From the NCBI RefSeq assembly GCF_002237555.1, contig NZ_CP022540.1:2240501-2304500 (forward strand): a DNA stretch of 64,000 nucleotides. The letters are read 5' to 3'. Every line of letters begins with the position of its first letter. Position 1 is the first letter of the stretch. Shown piece after piece: positions 18,222-28,218 of the stretch. The stretch comes from Antarctobacter heliothermus. GTDB lineage: Bacteria > Pseudomonadota > Alphaproteobacteria > Rhodobacterales > Rhodobacteraceae. The translations under genes and the position numbers were made by a program. Below the pieces are notes generated by a model. The model was not told where the DNA came from. It was given only the letters and a program-made list of their open reading frames with translations, and did no database searches.

Positions 18222-19061
18222 ATGTACTTTAAATCTATCCTGACCGTGGTAACGGACAGCGAGTTGCTGCCTTCCACCATCTCGCACGCCGCGAGTTTAG
18301 CTGAATCCTACGACGCGCATCTGACCGCCCTTTGTTTCGGCGTCGACCGAACCCAGACCGGCTACTACTACGCCGGGGCCAACGCGATGGTTCTGCAGGA
18401 AACGCTTTCGCGGGCCACCAAAGAGGCCGAGGCGCTGGCCGCCGACGTCCGCGAGGCACTGGGACGGACCAATGCGGTGTGGGGCGTGGACCACGGGGTT
18501 GCGCAACTGGCTGACATCGGACGTCATGTCGCGTCGCGCGCCCGGTTCTCTGACCTCGTTGTTTTGCCGCAACCCTATGGCGACGGCAAAGGCGTGGAAC
18601 TGGAGCCCGTGCTTGAGGGGGCACTGTTCGACGGTCAGGTGCCGGTGCTGGTCGTGCCCGACAACGTCGAACCCAAGGCGCGACCTAAACGCGTGGTCGT
18701 TGGCTGGAACGAGGGCAACGAGGCGCTGCGCGCCCTGCGCTGCGCCCTACCTTTGCTGACCACAGCCGAAAATGTCCATGTGGTTGTGATCGACCCACCC
18801 AAGCACGGACCAAACAGATCCGATCCAGGGGGGATGGTGTCCGAATTCCTTGCCCGCCATGGGGTCAAGACCGAGGTAGACGTTCTGGCCAAGACGTTGC
18901 CGCGCGTATCGGATGTGCTGCTGCGCCATGTGTCGGATCTGGACGCCGACATGGTTGTCATGGGGGCTTACGGGCATTCGCGTTTTCGCGAGGCCATCCT
19001 TGGCGGCGCGACGCGCAACATGCTGGAACAGGCGGGTGTGCCGGTCTTCATGGCACACTGA
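18222..19061 (+). CDS. Tandem-domain universal stress protein
   Basis: 279 residues with two UspA-like halves. The second half has the ATP-binding pattern VVVGWNEGNEALRAL and ends MVVMGAYGHSRFREAILGGATRNML with the G-x9-G(S/T) type loop. The first half is more diverged. Several in-frame starts exist (18189, 18204, 18216, 18222); I chose 18222 because CGGAG lies six bases upstream and the FNR box would start transcription near 18189, leaving a normal leader. Divergent from ccoN with paired FNR boxes, so probably induced at low O2. A hairpin follows the stop. Confidence 0.85.
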   Translation: MYFKSILTVVTDSELLPSTISHAASLAESYDAHLTALCFGVDRTQTGYYYAGANAMVLQETLSRATKEAEALAADVREALGRTNAVWGVDHGVAQLADIGRHVASRARFSDLVVLPQPYGDGKGVELEPVLEGALFDGQVPVLVVPDNVEPKARPKRVVVGWNEGNEALRALRCALPLLTTAENVHVVVIDPPKHGPNRSDPGGMVSEFLARHGVKTEVDVLAKTLPRVSDVLLRHVSDLDADMVVMGAYGHSRFREAILGGATRNMLEQAGVPVFMAH

Positions 19062-19082
19062 AACAAGGCGCACTGTATCGCA

Positions 19083-19111
19083 AGACGGCGCTCCACCACG
19101 GGGCGCCGTCT
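19083..19111 (+). terminator. Hairpin after the universal stress gene
   Basis: Stem AGACGGCGC / GCGCCGTCT, 11-base loop, 21 bases after the stop at 19061. No long T-run follows, and the convergent phzF-like gene ends at 19140, so it may serve both. Confidence 0.5.
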
Positions 19112-19139
19112 CTTGACGTCATTGACCTGTGGTCTCGGT

Positions 19140-20075
19140 TCAGTCGGTGGGCGCTGTGATGTAGCCTTCACTGATCGGCACCGCAGATCCGCCGACATAA
19201 ACGGCCTGAAGGGCGTCACCCTTGGTCACGATGCGCAGATCGATCTGACTGGGTCGGCCCATGTCGGCCCCCTGAAGCAGGCTCAGACAGGTTTCGCCCT
19301 CAGACAGGGTTCCGGCGCTCAATAGTTGCGCGGCAAAAATGGCAGAAGCCGATCCGGTTGCGGGGTCTTCGGGGATACCATCGCCGGGCGCGAACATTCG
19401 GGCAGAGAAATCAACACCGTCTCCTTTGGTGTACAGGTAAAGTGCGTTCACCCGAGTGGCTGCGGTCAATGCCTCCCATGCAGCACCAGTTGGACGTGCG
19501 GCCGTCAATGCATGGTGATCGCACACCGGCGCATAGGCAAACGACGGTCCGCCCTGCCAAAGCCCTGGCCGGTGCGTACCAAAACCGATTTGCCCCGGCG
19601 ACAGGCCAAGGGCTGCGGCGATCGCCGCGTCGTCTGGCATATGGCCGGCCTCGACCGCATGTGGCAGGATCGGGGCGCGAAACTCCGCTGCGATCCGGCC
19701 GTCCTTTCGCCAGACTCGCACCGGGACAAGCCCCGCGACCTCTTCCAGCGTAATCTCGGTTTCAAAGTCGCACAATGGCGCCGATTCCAACGCCAGGTGA
19801 ATGGCGCAGCCGATGGTCGGATGTCCGGCAAAGGGGATCTCTGCCGTCGGAAAGAAAATTCGGACGCTGGCTGAGTGCGTCGGATCGGCAGGACGCCGCA
19901 CAAAAATCGTCTCTGACAGGTTGAATTCTCGCGCAATGGTCTGCATCGCGGAGTCGCTTAGCCTGTCTGCGTTTTCGACAATCGCCAGCGGATTGCCGGA
20001 AAATGGCGTTTCCGTAAAGACATCGTAGGTGACGAACGCCAGTTTGTCAGACAAGCAATCCACCGTCCGCATCAT
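19140..20075 (-). CDS. PhzF family protein
   Basis: 311-residue diaminopimelate-epimerase-fold protein. Seen: the N-terminal VFTETPFSGNPLAIVENA, the catalytic glutamate motif EFNLSETIFV, FFPTAEIPFAGHPTIG (the GHPT motif), and C-terminal IPEDPATGSASAIF, all diagnostic of PhzF. Enzyme activity in non-phenazine species is mostly unknown (isomerase or epimerase). The start at 20075 overlaps the 3' end of fnrL by 29 bases, so the two share a transcript. Confidence 0.9.
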   Translation of the reverse strand: MMRTVDCLSDKLAFVTYDVFTETPFSGNPLAIVENADRLSDSAMQTIAREFNLSETIFVRRPADPTHSASVRIFFPTAEIPFAGHPTIGCAIHLALESAPLCDFETEITLEEVAGLVPVRVWRKDGRIAAEFRAPILPHAVEAGHMPDDAAIAAALGLSPGQIGFGTHRPGLWQGGPSFAYAPVCDHHALTAARPTGAAWEALTAATRVNALYLYTKGDGVDFSARMFAPGDGIPEDPATGSASAIFAAQLLSAGTLSEGETCLSLLQGADMGRPSQIDLRIVTKGDALQAVYVGGSAVPISEGYITAPTD

Positions 20076-20796
20076 CGCCTGCTTCTTCCATCAGGCGGGC
20101 CATGTCTGGCACGGTGACTTGGCGTTTGCCTTCCAGTTCGATCACTCCGTCCTTGCGCAGGGCAGAGATTTGGCGACTGACAGTTTCCAGTGTCAGACCC
20201 AGGTAATCGGCCATGGCCTCACGCGTTAGCGGAAGGTTGAAGGTGACACTGCCCGTGCCCGATCCGCGCATGTTCAACGTGGCATCGCGGCGCGCGATGA
20301 TCGACAACAGCGAAGCGATCTTTTCGCGTGCCGTCTTGCGGCCCAGTACCAGCATCCATTCGCGCGCGGCATCCAGTTCATCCAGCGTCATTTCCAGCAG
20401 GCGCTGGGCAATATGCGGCGTGCGGTGCATCATGTCCTCGAAAGGCGAGCGCCGAAAACAGCACATCACCACATCGGTTGTCGCGACGACATCATAGGCT
20501 GCGGTGTTGCGGCCCGGACGCCCGACAAAATCGCTGGGGAGCAACAGACCAACCATTTGGGTGCGACCGTCCTCCATCGCCTGGCTGAGCGTTGCGATTC
20601 CTGACACGACGGAGCCGACAAAATCCATCCGGTCACCAGCCCAGATGATCGACTGGCCGGCTTGGAATTTGCGATAGTATTTGATCTGTTCGAGTTTTTC
20701 GAGCTCATCGCTTTCACACCGTGCGCAGACCGCTCTGTGTCGGATCGGGCAGTCGCTGCAATCGGGCGCTATGGAAAAACTACGTTCATTCAGCAT
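20047..20796 (-). CDS. fnrL: Oxygen-responsive regulator FnrL
   Basis: 249-residue Crp/Fnr-family activator holding an O2-labile [4Fe-4S] cluster. Cysteines 13, 16 and 24 (with 27 beside them) form the N-terminal set, and the internal one is 112 or 113 (VVMCCFRR). The C-terminal recognition helix reads LTLETVSRQISAL, with the E-SR residues that contact FNR boxes. I chose ATG 20796; a TTG at 20823 lies inside an FNR box. The box is 14-27 bases before this ATG, which suggests autoregulation. It likely controls the FNR boxes at ccoN, ccoG, usp and hemN in this window. Coupled to the downstream phzF-like gene. Confidence 0.95.
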   Translation of the reverse strand: MLNERSFSIAPDCSDCPIRHRAVCARCESDELEKLEQIKYYRKFQAGQSIIWAGDRMDFVGSVVSGIATLSQAMEDGRTQMVGLLLPSDFVGRPGRNTAAYDVVATTDVVMCCFRRSPFEDMMHRTPHIAQRLLEMTLDELDAAREWMLVLGRKTAREKIASLLSIIARRDATLNMRGSGTGSVTFNLPLTREAMADYLGLTLETVSRQISALRKDGVIELEGKRQVTVPDMARLMEEAGDDADGGLLV

Positions 20797-20809
20797 CAGA
20801 ATTGCCTTT

Positions 20810-20823
20810 TTGATCTGCGTCAA
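20810..20823 (+). promoter_or_regulatory. FNR/FnrL box between fnrL and hemN
   Basis: TTGATCTGCGTCAA, a near-perfect FNR dyad (one mismatch). Its centre, 20816.5, is 42.5 bases before the hemN ATG. A class II start would fall at 20858, right at the start codon. On the other side it lies 14-27 bases before the fnrL ATG, a position expected to repress rather than activate fnrL. Confidence 0.85.
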
Positions 20824-20858
20824 GGCTCTGCGGTCTTTCGCAGCCTAACCGTACTTTC

Positions 20859-22214
20859 ATGACGAAGCGAACACAACTCGCGCGGCTGGGCCTCTTCGAC
20901 GCCAAAGTGCCGCGATACACATCATATCCTACAGCGCCCCACTTTGATGGGGATGTCGGACCCGCACTATATCAGGACTGGATCCGCTCCATTCCTGAAA
21001 ATGGTAACATATCCCTCTATTTGCATGTTCCATTTTGCCGCAGACTCTGCTGGTTCTGTGCTTGTCGGACGCAGGGAACGGCCACCTTGGGCCCGGTAGA
21101 GGCTTATGTAGGCGATCTGCAACGAGAACTTGCGCTCTTGCGCACTGTTTTGCCGCAGGGTGTGCGGCTGTCGCGACTGCATTGGGGGGGCGGGACACCC
21201 ACACTGTTGTCGCCGGACCTGATGAAACGGCTGATGGACTCGATTCGCGAGGTTGCCGACTTTGCCGAAGGGTATGAATTCTCGGTCGAGATCGATCCGA
21301 ATGAAATCGACGAGTCGCGGCTGGACGTCCTTGCCGCAAGCGGCATGAACCGGGCCTCCATCGGGGTTCAGGATTTCGATCCGCAGATCCAGGCGGCCAT
21401 CGGGCGTGAGCAAGGATATGAACTGACCCGCGACACGGTTGAGATGATCCGATCGCGTGGCGTCCACAGCCTGAACGCCGACATTCTGTTTGGGCTGCCC
21501 TTTCAAACGAATGCAAGGATCACCGAAACGGTGCAGAAATTGCTGAGTTTCGCCCCGGATCGGGTGGCCTTGTATGGTTATGCGCATGTGCCGTGGATGG
21601 CAAAACGCCAGCAATTGTTGCCCTCCGAGGCCCTGCCCTCGCCTCAAGAGAGGCTAGAGTTGTTCGAAACCGCCCGGCGGCTATTTGTCTGGGACGGCTA
21701 CGATGAAATCGGAATCGATCACTTTGCAACCAAAGAAGACGGTCTGTCGGTGGCAAATCGTGAAGGACGGCTGCGGAGGAATTTTCAGGGCTATACGGAT
21801 GACGTATCGGACTACCTGATCGGGGTAGGGGCCTCTTCGATCTCGAAATTTCCGCAAGGTTTCGCGCAGAATGCATCTGCCACATCCAAACATGTGGCCG
21901 CGATCCGCGACGGTCAATTTTCGACCGCCCGAGGGCATATGCTGAAGGGTGAGGATCAGATGCGCGGACGCTTGATCGAGGCGCTGATGTGCGATTTCCG
22001 GATTAATGCGGATGAGATCCTGCGGGATTTCGACATCTCGCGGGAACGCCTGTTTGAAATGTTCCGCGACGCGAACGCATCGTTCGAGAACATCATGGAA
22101 ATCACCGAGGACGGGCTTTTCCTGCCCGAAGCGGCACGCCCGCTGACCCGCATGGTGGCGCGGGCTTTTGACGGCTATGAGCTAAGCCGGGCCGGGCATT
22201 CCAGCGCAATCTGA
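20859..22214 (+). CDS. hemN: Oxygen-independent coproporphyrinogen III dehydrogenase HemN
   Basis: 451-residue radical SAM enzyme making protoporphyrinogen when O2 is scarce. The cluster motif CRRLCWFC (Cys60, 64, 67; CX3CX2C) follows LYLHVPFC. The GGGTPTLL motif, VEIDPNEID and RASIGVQDFDPQIQAAIGR match HemN rather than HemW. Full length is about 450 residues, as expected. ATG 20859 has no clear ribosome-binding site and lies where an FNR-dependent transcript would begin, so it may be leaderless. Divergent from fnrL. Confidence 0.95.
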   Translation: MTKRTQLARLGLFDAKVPRYTSYPTAPHFDGDVGPALYQDWIRSIPENGNISLYLHVPFCRRLCWFCACRTQGTATLGPVEAYVGDLQRELALLRTVLPQGVRLSRLHWGGGTPTLLSPDLMKRLMDSIREVADFAEGYEFSVEIDPNEIDESRLDVLAASGMNRASIGVQDFDPQIQAAIGREQGYELTRDTVEMIRSRGVHSLNADILFGLPFQTNARITETVQKLLSFAPDRVALYGYAHVPWMAKRQQLLPSEALPSPQERLELFETARRLFVWDGYDEIGIDHFATKEDGLSVANREGRLRRNFQGYTDDVSDYLIGVGASSISKFPQGFAQNASATSKHVAAIRDGQFSTARGHMLKGEDQMRGRLIEALMCDFRINADEILRDFDISRERLFEMFRDANASFENIMEITEDGLFLPEAARPLTRMVARAFDGYELSRAGHSSAI

Positions 22215-22239
22215 ACTGGGGCGGGCTGGGCGCCCTGCC

Positions 22240-23829
22240 TTATGCGATGTTGAGCGCCGCCGCCAAGAGCGTGCGGGTGTATTCGGTTTGTGGGGCGTTA
22301 AAGATGTCCTGCGCAGAGCCGTATTCCACCACATCACCCTGTTTCATCACGATGACCTTGTGGCTCATCGCACGGATCACCTTGAGGTCGTGCGAAATGA
22401 ACAGGTAGGCAAGGTTGTATTTACGTTGCAGGTCGCGCAGCAGGTTCACGATCTGGACCTGCACCGTCATATCCAATGCCGAGGTCGGCTCATCCAGCAC
22501 CAGCAGGCGTGGGCGCAGCACCATGGCGCGGGCGATGGCGATGCGCTGGCGCTGACCGCCGGAAAACTCATGCGGATAGCGGTGCATGGTCATCGGGTCC
22601 AGACCGACCTCTACCATGACCTCGGCCACCAGTTCGCGGTGCGAACGACCATCTGGCGCGCCATGCACCTGCAGCCCTTCGGCGATGATCTGTTCGCAGG
22701 TCATGCGTGGACTGAGCGACCCATAGGGGTCCTGAAAGACAATCTGCATTTCAGAGCGCAACTTGCGCAGTCGCTTGGTCGACCAAGCGTTCACGTCCTG
22801 TCCCCGGTAGGTGATTTGCCCCTCAGAGCTGATCAGACGCATGATTGCCAGCGCAAGTGTTGTCTTGCCTGACCCGCTTTCACCCACGATCCCCACTGTC
22901 TCTCCTGCGCGCACTGCGATCGAGGCGTCGTTGACTGCCTTGACGTATCCCACTGTGCGTTTCATCAGCCCGCGCTGGATCGGGAACCAGATCTTGAGGT
23001 TGTCGGTGCTGGCGATCAGTTCCGCGCCTTCATCCACCGGGTCGGGCGTGCCGGTGCTTTCGGCCGACAACAGCATCTGCGTGTAGGGGTGTTGCGGGTT
23101 GGCAAAGATTTCCGAGGTCTTACCCTGTTCGACGATCTCGCCATTCTTCATCACGCAGACCCGGTCGGCGATCTTGCGCACGATGCCTAGGTCATGGGTG
23201 ATGAACAGCAGGCTCATGTCTTCGGCCTCTTTCAGGCCGGCCAACAGATCGAGAATCTGCGCCTGAATGGTCACGTCCAACGCGGTTGTCGGCTCATCCG
23301 CGATCAACAGTTCCGGCCCGTTGGCCAGCGCCATGGCGATCATCACGCGCTGGCGTTGCCCACCCGACAATTGGTGCGGGTAGGCCCCCAGTCGCGATTC
23401 CGCGTCGCGTATGCCGACCTTGGTCAGCAGTTCGATGATGCGGGTGCGGGCGGCATCGCCACTAAGCCCCTGATGTAATTCAAGGCTCTCACGGATCTGC
23501 TTTTCCAGCGTGTGCAGCGGATTGAGAGAGGTCATCGGCTCTTGAAAGATAAAGCTGATGTCGTTGCCGCGCACGTCGCGAAGGTGCTTGTCCGTCGCAC
23601 CGATCATCTCGGTCCCGTTGTACAGAACCGATCCCTGAACACGCGCGGAATCGCCCAGCAAGGATACCGTGGACAACGCGGTGACAGACTTACCCGACCC
23701 GGACTCGCCCACCAAAGCGACGGTTTCGCCTTTTTCGATCTCAAAGCTGACGCCCTTGACGGCCGGGATAGTCACGCCGTCCTGACGAAAGCCGACCTTG
23801 AGGTCGCGGACCTGTAGCAAAGCGCTCAT
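22240..23829 (-). CDS. yejF: Peptide ABC importer, fused double ATPase (YejF type)
   Basis: 529 residues with two ATP-binding domains in one chain. Each has Walker A ([26 protein letters not shown]), signature LSGGQRQRV or FSGGQRQRI, and Walker B ([24 protein letters not shown]). Fused DppD/DppF-like ATPases are typical of YejF in the yejABEF system, which imports oligopeptides and, in enterics, microcin C. The start overlaps the yejE stop by four bases (ATGA). Last gene of the operon. Confidence 0.93.
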   Translation of the reverse strand: MSALLQVRDLKVGFRQDGVTIPAVKGVSFEIEKGETVALVGESGSGKSVTALSTVSLLGDSARVQGSVLYNGTEMIGATDKHLRDVRGNDISFIFQEPMTSLNPLHTLEKQIRESLELHQGLSGDAARTRIIELLTKVGIRDAESRLGAYPHQLSGGQRQRVMIAMALANGPELLIADEPTTALDVTIQAQILDLLAGLKEAEDMSLLFITHDLGIVRKIADRVCVMKNGEIVEQGKTSEIFANPQHPYTQMLLSAESTGTPDPVDEGAELIASTDNLKIWFPIQRGLMKRTVGYVKAVNDASIAVRAGETVGIVGESGSGKTTLALAIMRLISSEGQITYRGQDVNAWSTKRLRKLRSEMQIVFQDPYGSLSPRMTCEQIIAEGLQVHGAPDGRSHRELVAEVMVEVGLDPMTMHRYPHEFSGGQRQRIAIARAMVLRPRLLVLDEPTSALDMTVQVQIVNLLRDLQRKYNLAYLFISHDLKVIRAMSHKVIVMKQGDVVEYGSAQDIFNAPQTEYTRTLLAAALNIA

Positions 23830-25013
23830 GAGAAGGTCTTTCTGGGGTCAAAGGCGTCACGCACCCCTTCGAAGATGAAGACCAGCAGCGACAACATGAT
23901 CGCGAAAACCGCGAAGGAGGTGAAGGCCAGCCAAGGTGCCTGCAGGTTCTGTTTCGCCTGAAGCGTCATTTCCCCCAATGAGGGGGAAGAAGACGGCAAG
24001 CCGAAACCAAGAAAATCCAGACCCGCCAGTGTGCTGATTGTTCCAGTCACGATGAAAGGCAGGAAAGTGACAGTGGCCACCATGGCGTTGGGCAACATGT
24101 GACGGAACATGATTGTCCAGTTCGACACTCCCAGTGCCTTGGCTGCGCGGACGTATTCCAAATTGCGGGCACGCAGAAACTCTGCCCGCACCACGCCCAC
24201 CAGAGCGGTCCAGCCAAACAGGATCGTTAGAAAGACCAAAAGCCAGAAACTTCGCCCCAGAATCGCGAAGAGGATGATGATGATATACAGCGAAGGCGTC
24301 GCGCCCCAGACCTCGATCACCCGCTGAAAGACCAGATCCAGCCAGCCGCCGAAATAGCCCTGCAGCGCCCCGGCGGTGATGCCGATGAGAGAGGCGCAGA
24401 CCGTCACGATCAGCGTAAAGATGATGGAAAGGCGGAACCCGTAAATCACCCGTGCCACGACATCGCGTTTGGTGTCATCCGTGCCCAGCCAGTTCTGATC
24501 GTTGGGGGGCAGGGGGGCCGCGCCGGGACGGTCCACCGGGGTGTCATAGCTGTAGGGAATCGGTGGCCAAAGCAGCCAACCTTTTTGAAAGCCATCGTCG
24601 GTCAGAGTGCCGGCTCTGGCGTCCTCGATCATGCTATCGGGGTCGTCAAAACACCGTTCCAGCCCGCCGGTGGTGATCAGGCAGCGCACCTCCGGGTCGC
24701 GGTACGCGGCCTCTGTGCGGAAATCGCCACCAAACTCTGTCTCCGGGTAAAAGTTGAAAATCGGTGTGTAATACTCACCCCGAAAGTTGACCAGGATGGG
24801 TTTGTCGTTGGCGAGGAACTCGGCGAACAGCGACAGACCGAACAGAAACATGAAGATCCACAACGACCACAGCGCCCGGCGGTTGCGTTTGAAGTTGTTC
24901 CAACGCCGTTTGTTGAGCGGTGAGAGGGTGAACAGACCCTTTTGGGGCTCTGGCGGAACGGTGATGTCCGGGTCCGCCTTGGGAGTCGTCTCTGGTTGAG
25001 GAGTGGCAACCAT
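23826..25013 (-). CDS. yejE: Peptide ABC importer permease (YejE type)
   Basis: 395-residue inner-membrane permease. N-terminal NKRRWNNFKRNRRALWSLWIF helix, a long periplasmic insert typical of YejE (FRGEYYTPIFNFYPETEFGG), then five helices with the coupling EAA-type loop (LEYVRAAKALGVSNWTIMFR). Three bases after yejB and overlapping yejF. Confidence 0.93.
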   Translation of the reverse strand: MVATPQPETTPKADPDITVPPEPQKGLFTLSPLNKRRWNNFKRNRRALWSLWIFMFLFGLSLFAEFLANDKPILVNFRGEYYTPIFNFYPETEFGGDFRTEAAYRDPEVRCLITTGGLERCFDDPDSMIEDARAGTLTDDGFQKGWLLWPPIPYSYDTPVDRPGAAPLPPNDQNWLGTDDTKRDVVARVIYGFRLSIIFTLIVTVCASLIGITAGALQGYFGGWLDLVFQRVIEVWGATPSLYIIIILFAILGRSFWLLVFLTILFGWTALVGVVRAEFLRARNLEYVRAAKALGVSNWTIMFRHMLPNAMVATVTFLPFIVTGTISTLAGLDFLGFGLPSSSPSLGEMTLQAKQNLQAPWLAFTSFAVFAIMLSLLVFIFEGVRDAFDPRKTFS

Positions 25014-25016
25014 CTA

Positions 25017-26105
25017 TCAGCCCTCCCGCTTTTCAAAGTCGATGCGCGGATCGACAACGACGTACATCAGGTCGGAAATCAATCCGACGACAAGGCCGAT
25101 CATCGACGTGATGAACAGCGTGCCAAAGATCACCGGATAGTCGCGCGCCACAGCCGCCTCAAATCCCAGACGCCCCAGACCGTCGAGGCTAAAAATGGTC
25201 TCGATGATGATCGAGCCGCCAAAGAACACGCCGATAAACACACCCGGCAGCCCGGCAATCACGATCAGCATCGCGTTGCGAAAGACGTGGCCATACAGCA
25301 CACCCTTTTCCGACAGGCCCTTGGCGCGGGCGGTCATGACGTACTGTTTCTTGATCTCGTCCAGAAAGCTGTTCTTTGTCAGCAATGTCAGCGTTGCAAA
25401 GGCCGAAATGGTCGAGGCAAAGATCGGCAAGGCAATATGCCAGAAATAATCGACCACTTTCATGAAGATGTTCATCTCTGCCCAGTTATCAGAGGTCAGC
25501 CCCCGGATCGGAAAAATCTGCCAATAGGAGCCACCGGCAAAGAGCACCAGCAGCAGGATGGCAAAGAGAAAGCCGGGGATGGCGTAGGCGACGATGATCA
25601 CGCCGCTGGTCCATGTGTCAAAGCTGGTGCCATCCTTGACCGCCTTGCGAATGCCCAGCGGGATCGACACGAGATAGGCAATCAGCGTCGACCACAGGCC
25701 CAGCGAGATCGACACCGGCATCTTTTCCAGCACCAGATCGATCACACCGATGGAACGGAAATAGCTCTCTCCGAAATCCAGCCGCATGTAGTTCCACATC
25801 ATGTTCAGGAACCGTTCCAGCGGCGGCTTGTCGAAACCGAACTGGCGTTCGAGATCGGCGATGAACTCTGGCGGCAGGCCACGGGCACCGGCATAGGCGT
25901 CGTTGCCTCCGCCCATGGTGCCGGCCTCTGGCGTTTCTGATGCACCGGCGAATCCGCCGAAGACATCGCCCTGACCCTCGATCTGGGCGATGATCTGTTC
26001 AATCGGGCCGCCGGGGACAAACTGCACCAGAACAAAGTTGATGATCATGATCCCCAGAAGGGTGGGGATAATGAGCAGGAGGCGGCGGAGGATATAGGCT
26101 CCCAT
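25017..26105 (-). CDS. yejB: Peptide ABC importer permease (YejB type)
   Basis: 362-residue permease, start MGAYILRRLLLIIPTLLGIMIINFVL, which is the DppB/YejB N-terminal helix. A periplasmic insert rich in G and E and a C-terminal EAA loop (QYVMTARAKGLSEKG) follow. The longer N-terminal insert favours YejB over DppB. One base separates it from yejA. Confidence 0.93.
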   Translation of the reverse strand: MGAYILRRLLLIIPTLLGIMIINFVLVQFVPGGPIEQIIAQIEGQGDVFGGFAGASETPEAGTMGGGNDAYAGARGLPPEFIADLERQFGFDKPPLERFLNMMWNYMRLDFGESYFRSIGVIDLVLEKMPVSISLGLWSTLIAYLVSIPLGIRKAVKDGTSFDTWTSGVIIVAYAIPGFLFAILLLVLFAGGSYWQIFPIRGLTSDNWAEMNIFMKVVDYFWHIALPIFASTISAFATLTLLTKNSFLDEIKKQYVMTARAKGLSEKGVLYGHVFRNAMLIVIAGLPGVFIGVFFGGSIIIETIFSLDGLGRLGFEAAVARDYPVIFGTLFITSMIGLVVGLISDLMYVVVDPRIDFEKREG

Positions 26106-26106
26106 G

Positions 26107-28056
26107 TCAGTCTAGGTGACCTTTCGCCTTGAGTGCTGCGGCCTTTTCAGGATTGACCCACCAGAAGCTCAGGTAGCCCAGATCGTAGGGCGGGATGGTC
26201 TCCGGGTGTTCGTACATGTCGAAATAAGCCACCCAACTGTCCGCGATATACCCCGTCGGGATCACAAAGAACTCATATCGCAGCGCACGGTCCAGAGCCA
26301 TCAGCGCCACGTCTGTCTCATCCTGGCTTTCCGCGACAAAGCTGGCGTCGATAATCGCATCCACCAGCGGGCTGGCCAGACCGGCGGGGTTGAACAGGCT
26401 GAATTCGGCCTCGGCGGACCCGTACATCTGGGTCAGACCGCCGCCCGTCGACAAAAAGCTGCCGTAGCGGGTGGAATACAGGATGTCATAGTCCCGTTCG
26501 CGGCGGCGCAACGTGTACTGCGACGGATCGACTTTTTCAAAGCTGGCATCCACGCCGATCTGGCGCAGGTTCTGTACAAAGATGTCGTGCATCCCCTCGA
26601 CAGAGGACTCGATGTTCGACGGGATCAGCATGTTGACCTTGAGCGTCTCACCCTTGTCGTTGCGCGCCAGCCCGTCCTGACCCACGGTCCATCCCGCCTC
26701 TTGCAGCAGCCCCATCGCCTCTCGCCGTGTGCGGCGCGACGGGAGACTGTCAGAGGGATCAGAGACGTGCATGGTCCAGACGTCTTCGGCAAGCAGGTCT
26801 TCGGGGACGACATCGCCCAATGATTTCAGGAATTCCAGCTCCGCGCCCTCGGGCTTTGCCTTGGCCTCGACATGGGTGCCTTCGACAAAGGAACTGCGCG
26901 TTGTGTACAGGCCGTGCAGCAGCGACTCGTTCGACCATTCAAAGTTGAAGGCCAACGCAATCGCCTCGCGCACGCCTTTGTCGGCGAACTGCGGCTTGGC
27001 AAGGTTAAAGACAAAACCGGTGGGGTTCGGCGGGCTGCCGTCCGGGATTTCCTCCAGCTTGACGATGCCTTGCTTGGCCTTGGGAAAATCGTAGGCCGTG
27101 GCCCACTGCTTGGGGTCGCTTTCGATCTTGAAGGTATATGCCCCCGCCTTGAACGCCTCAAATGACGCGGTCTGATCGGCAAAGTATTCGACCTGAATGG
27201 TGTCGTAGTTATAACGCCCGACGTTATACGGCCGATCTTTGCCCCAATAATCCGGGTTCCGCTTGTAAACGATGCGGCGGTTCACGTCGAAACTGTCCAG
27301 CTTGTACGGCCCGGACCCCATCGCCACCTCAAGGCGCGGTTCATCCAACCGGCGGTTTTCCAGATCGGCCTCGAACCATGCCTTGGAAAAGACCGGGGTA
27401 GAGCCCACAGTTTCGATCCGCGACCGTTTGGTGAGTTCAGAGTTGAAGGTGAATTTCACCGTGTAGGTGTCCAGCGCCTCGACGCTGTCGATCATGCGGC
27501 CCACGGCCTGTGCGTATGACGGCAGGCCCTGCGTGACGAACAGCTTGTGGGAATAGATCACATCCTCTGCCGTGACGGGCGAGCCATCCCAAAATGTCGC
27601 GTCCTCGCGCATGTGAAAGATCACCCAGTCGCGGCTTTCGGGGTATTCGATGCTTTCGCACAGGATGCAGTAGTACTGCCCGACCGAATCCTCTGTCGAT
27701 TCAATCAACTGGTCGTATTGCAGGGTTGTCAGGGCACCGGGGCGCCCCTTGCGCGAATAGGGGTTGAGGCTGTCGAAGGTGCCCGTTGCACCTAGCACCA
27801 GTTTGCCGCCCTTGGGCGCGTCGGGGTTGACGAAATCAAAGTGGCTGTAGTCCGCCGGATAGTCGAGATTGCCGAAGTAGGAGTAGCCGTGCGCCGTGAT
27901 GACATTGTCATCGCTGTCTTGCGCCAGCGACGCGACACCCCAGAGCGCGAGCCCGATGGCTAGCGTTCCGGTTGCTATGAGACGCAAATCCACTGCGGGT
28001 CGCGTTCGCACGGCGCTGCGGTTTTGAGGACGTTTGGCCTGGATCGTCATCGTCAT
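26107..28056 (-). CDS. yejA: Peptide ABC importer solute-binding protein (YejA type)
   Basis: 649-residue periplasmic binding protein (SBP_bac_5 family). It has a signal peptide (basic start, hydrophobic LIATGTLAIGLALWGVASLAQD) and then the YejA hallmarks GYSYFGNLDYPADYSHFDFVNPDAPKGG and a long C-terminal lobe ending near YDLGYLSFWWV. The start at 28056 is shown, but AGGGAG is spaced better for the next in-frame ATG at 28050, two codons on. First gene of yejABEF; peptides are the likely ligand. Confidence 0.93.
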   Translation of the reverse strand: MTMTIQAKRPQNRSAVRTRPAVDLRLIATGTLAIGLALWGVASLAQDSDDNVITAHGYSYFGNLDYPADYSHFDFVNPDAPKGGKLVLGATGTFDSLNPYSRKGRPGALTTLQYDQLIESTEDSVGQYYCILCESIEYPESRDWVIFHMREDATFWDGSPVTAEDVIYSHKLFVTQGLPSYAQAVGRMIDSVEALDTYTVKFTFNSELTKRSRIETVGSTPVFSKAWFEADLENRRLDEPRLEVAMGSGPYKLDSFDVNRRIVYKRNPDYWGKDRPYNVGRYNYDTIQVEYFADQTASFEAFKAGAYTFKIESDPKQWATAYDFPKAKQGIVKLEEIPDGSPPNPTGFVFNLAKPQFADKGVREAIALAFNFEWSNESLLHGLYTTRSSFVEGTHVEAKAKPEGAELEFLKSLGDVVPEDLLAEDVWTMHVSDPSDSLPSRRTRREAMGLLQEAGWTVGQDGLARNDKGETLKVNMLIPSNIESSVEGMHDIFVQNLRQIGVDASFEKVDPSQYTLRRRERDYDILYSTRYGSFLSTGGGLTQMYGSAEAEFSLFNPAGLASPLVDAIIDASFVAESQDETDVALMALDRALRYEFFVIPTGYIADSWVAYFDMYEHPETIPPYDLGYLSFWWVNPEKAAALKAKGHLD

Positions 28057-28218
28057 CTCCCTGTCGCCCTGTCACCCGGCGGGTCTGCCCGGCAATTTGG
28101 CGGTCTTCCTGCTTAGTTCTAAGCTAAGTTTTCCGCGAGACCACATTCAAGTCGAGATTACGGAAACGTCAACGGCGCGAAGGCGCCGAGGCGGGGATAT
28201 GTATGTGACATGCGCACG

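Noticed and set aside
20796..20823. FnrL starting at TTG 20823
   Set aside because: It would overlap the FNR box and add nine residues not found in FnrL proteins.
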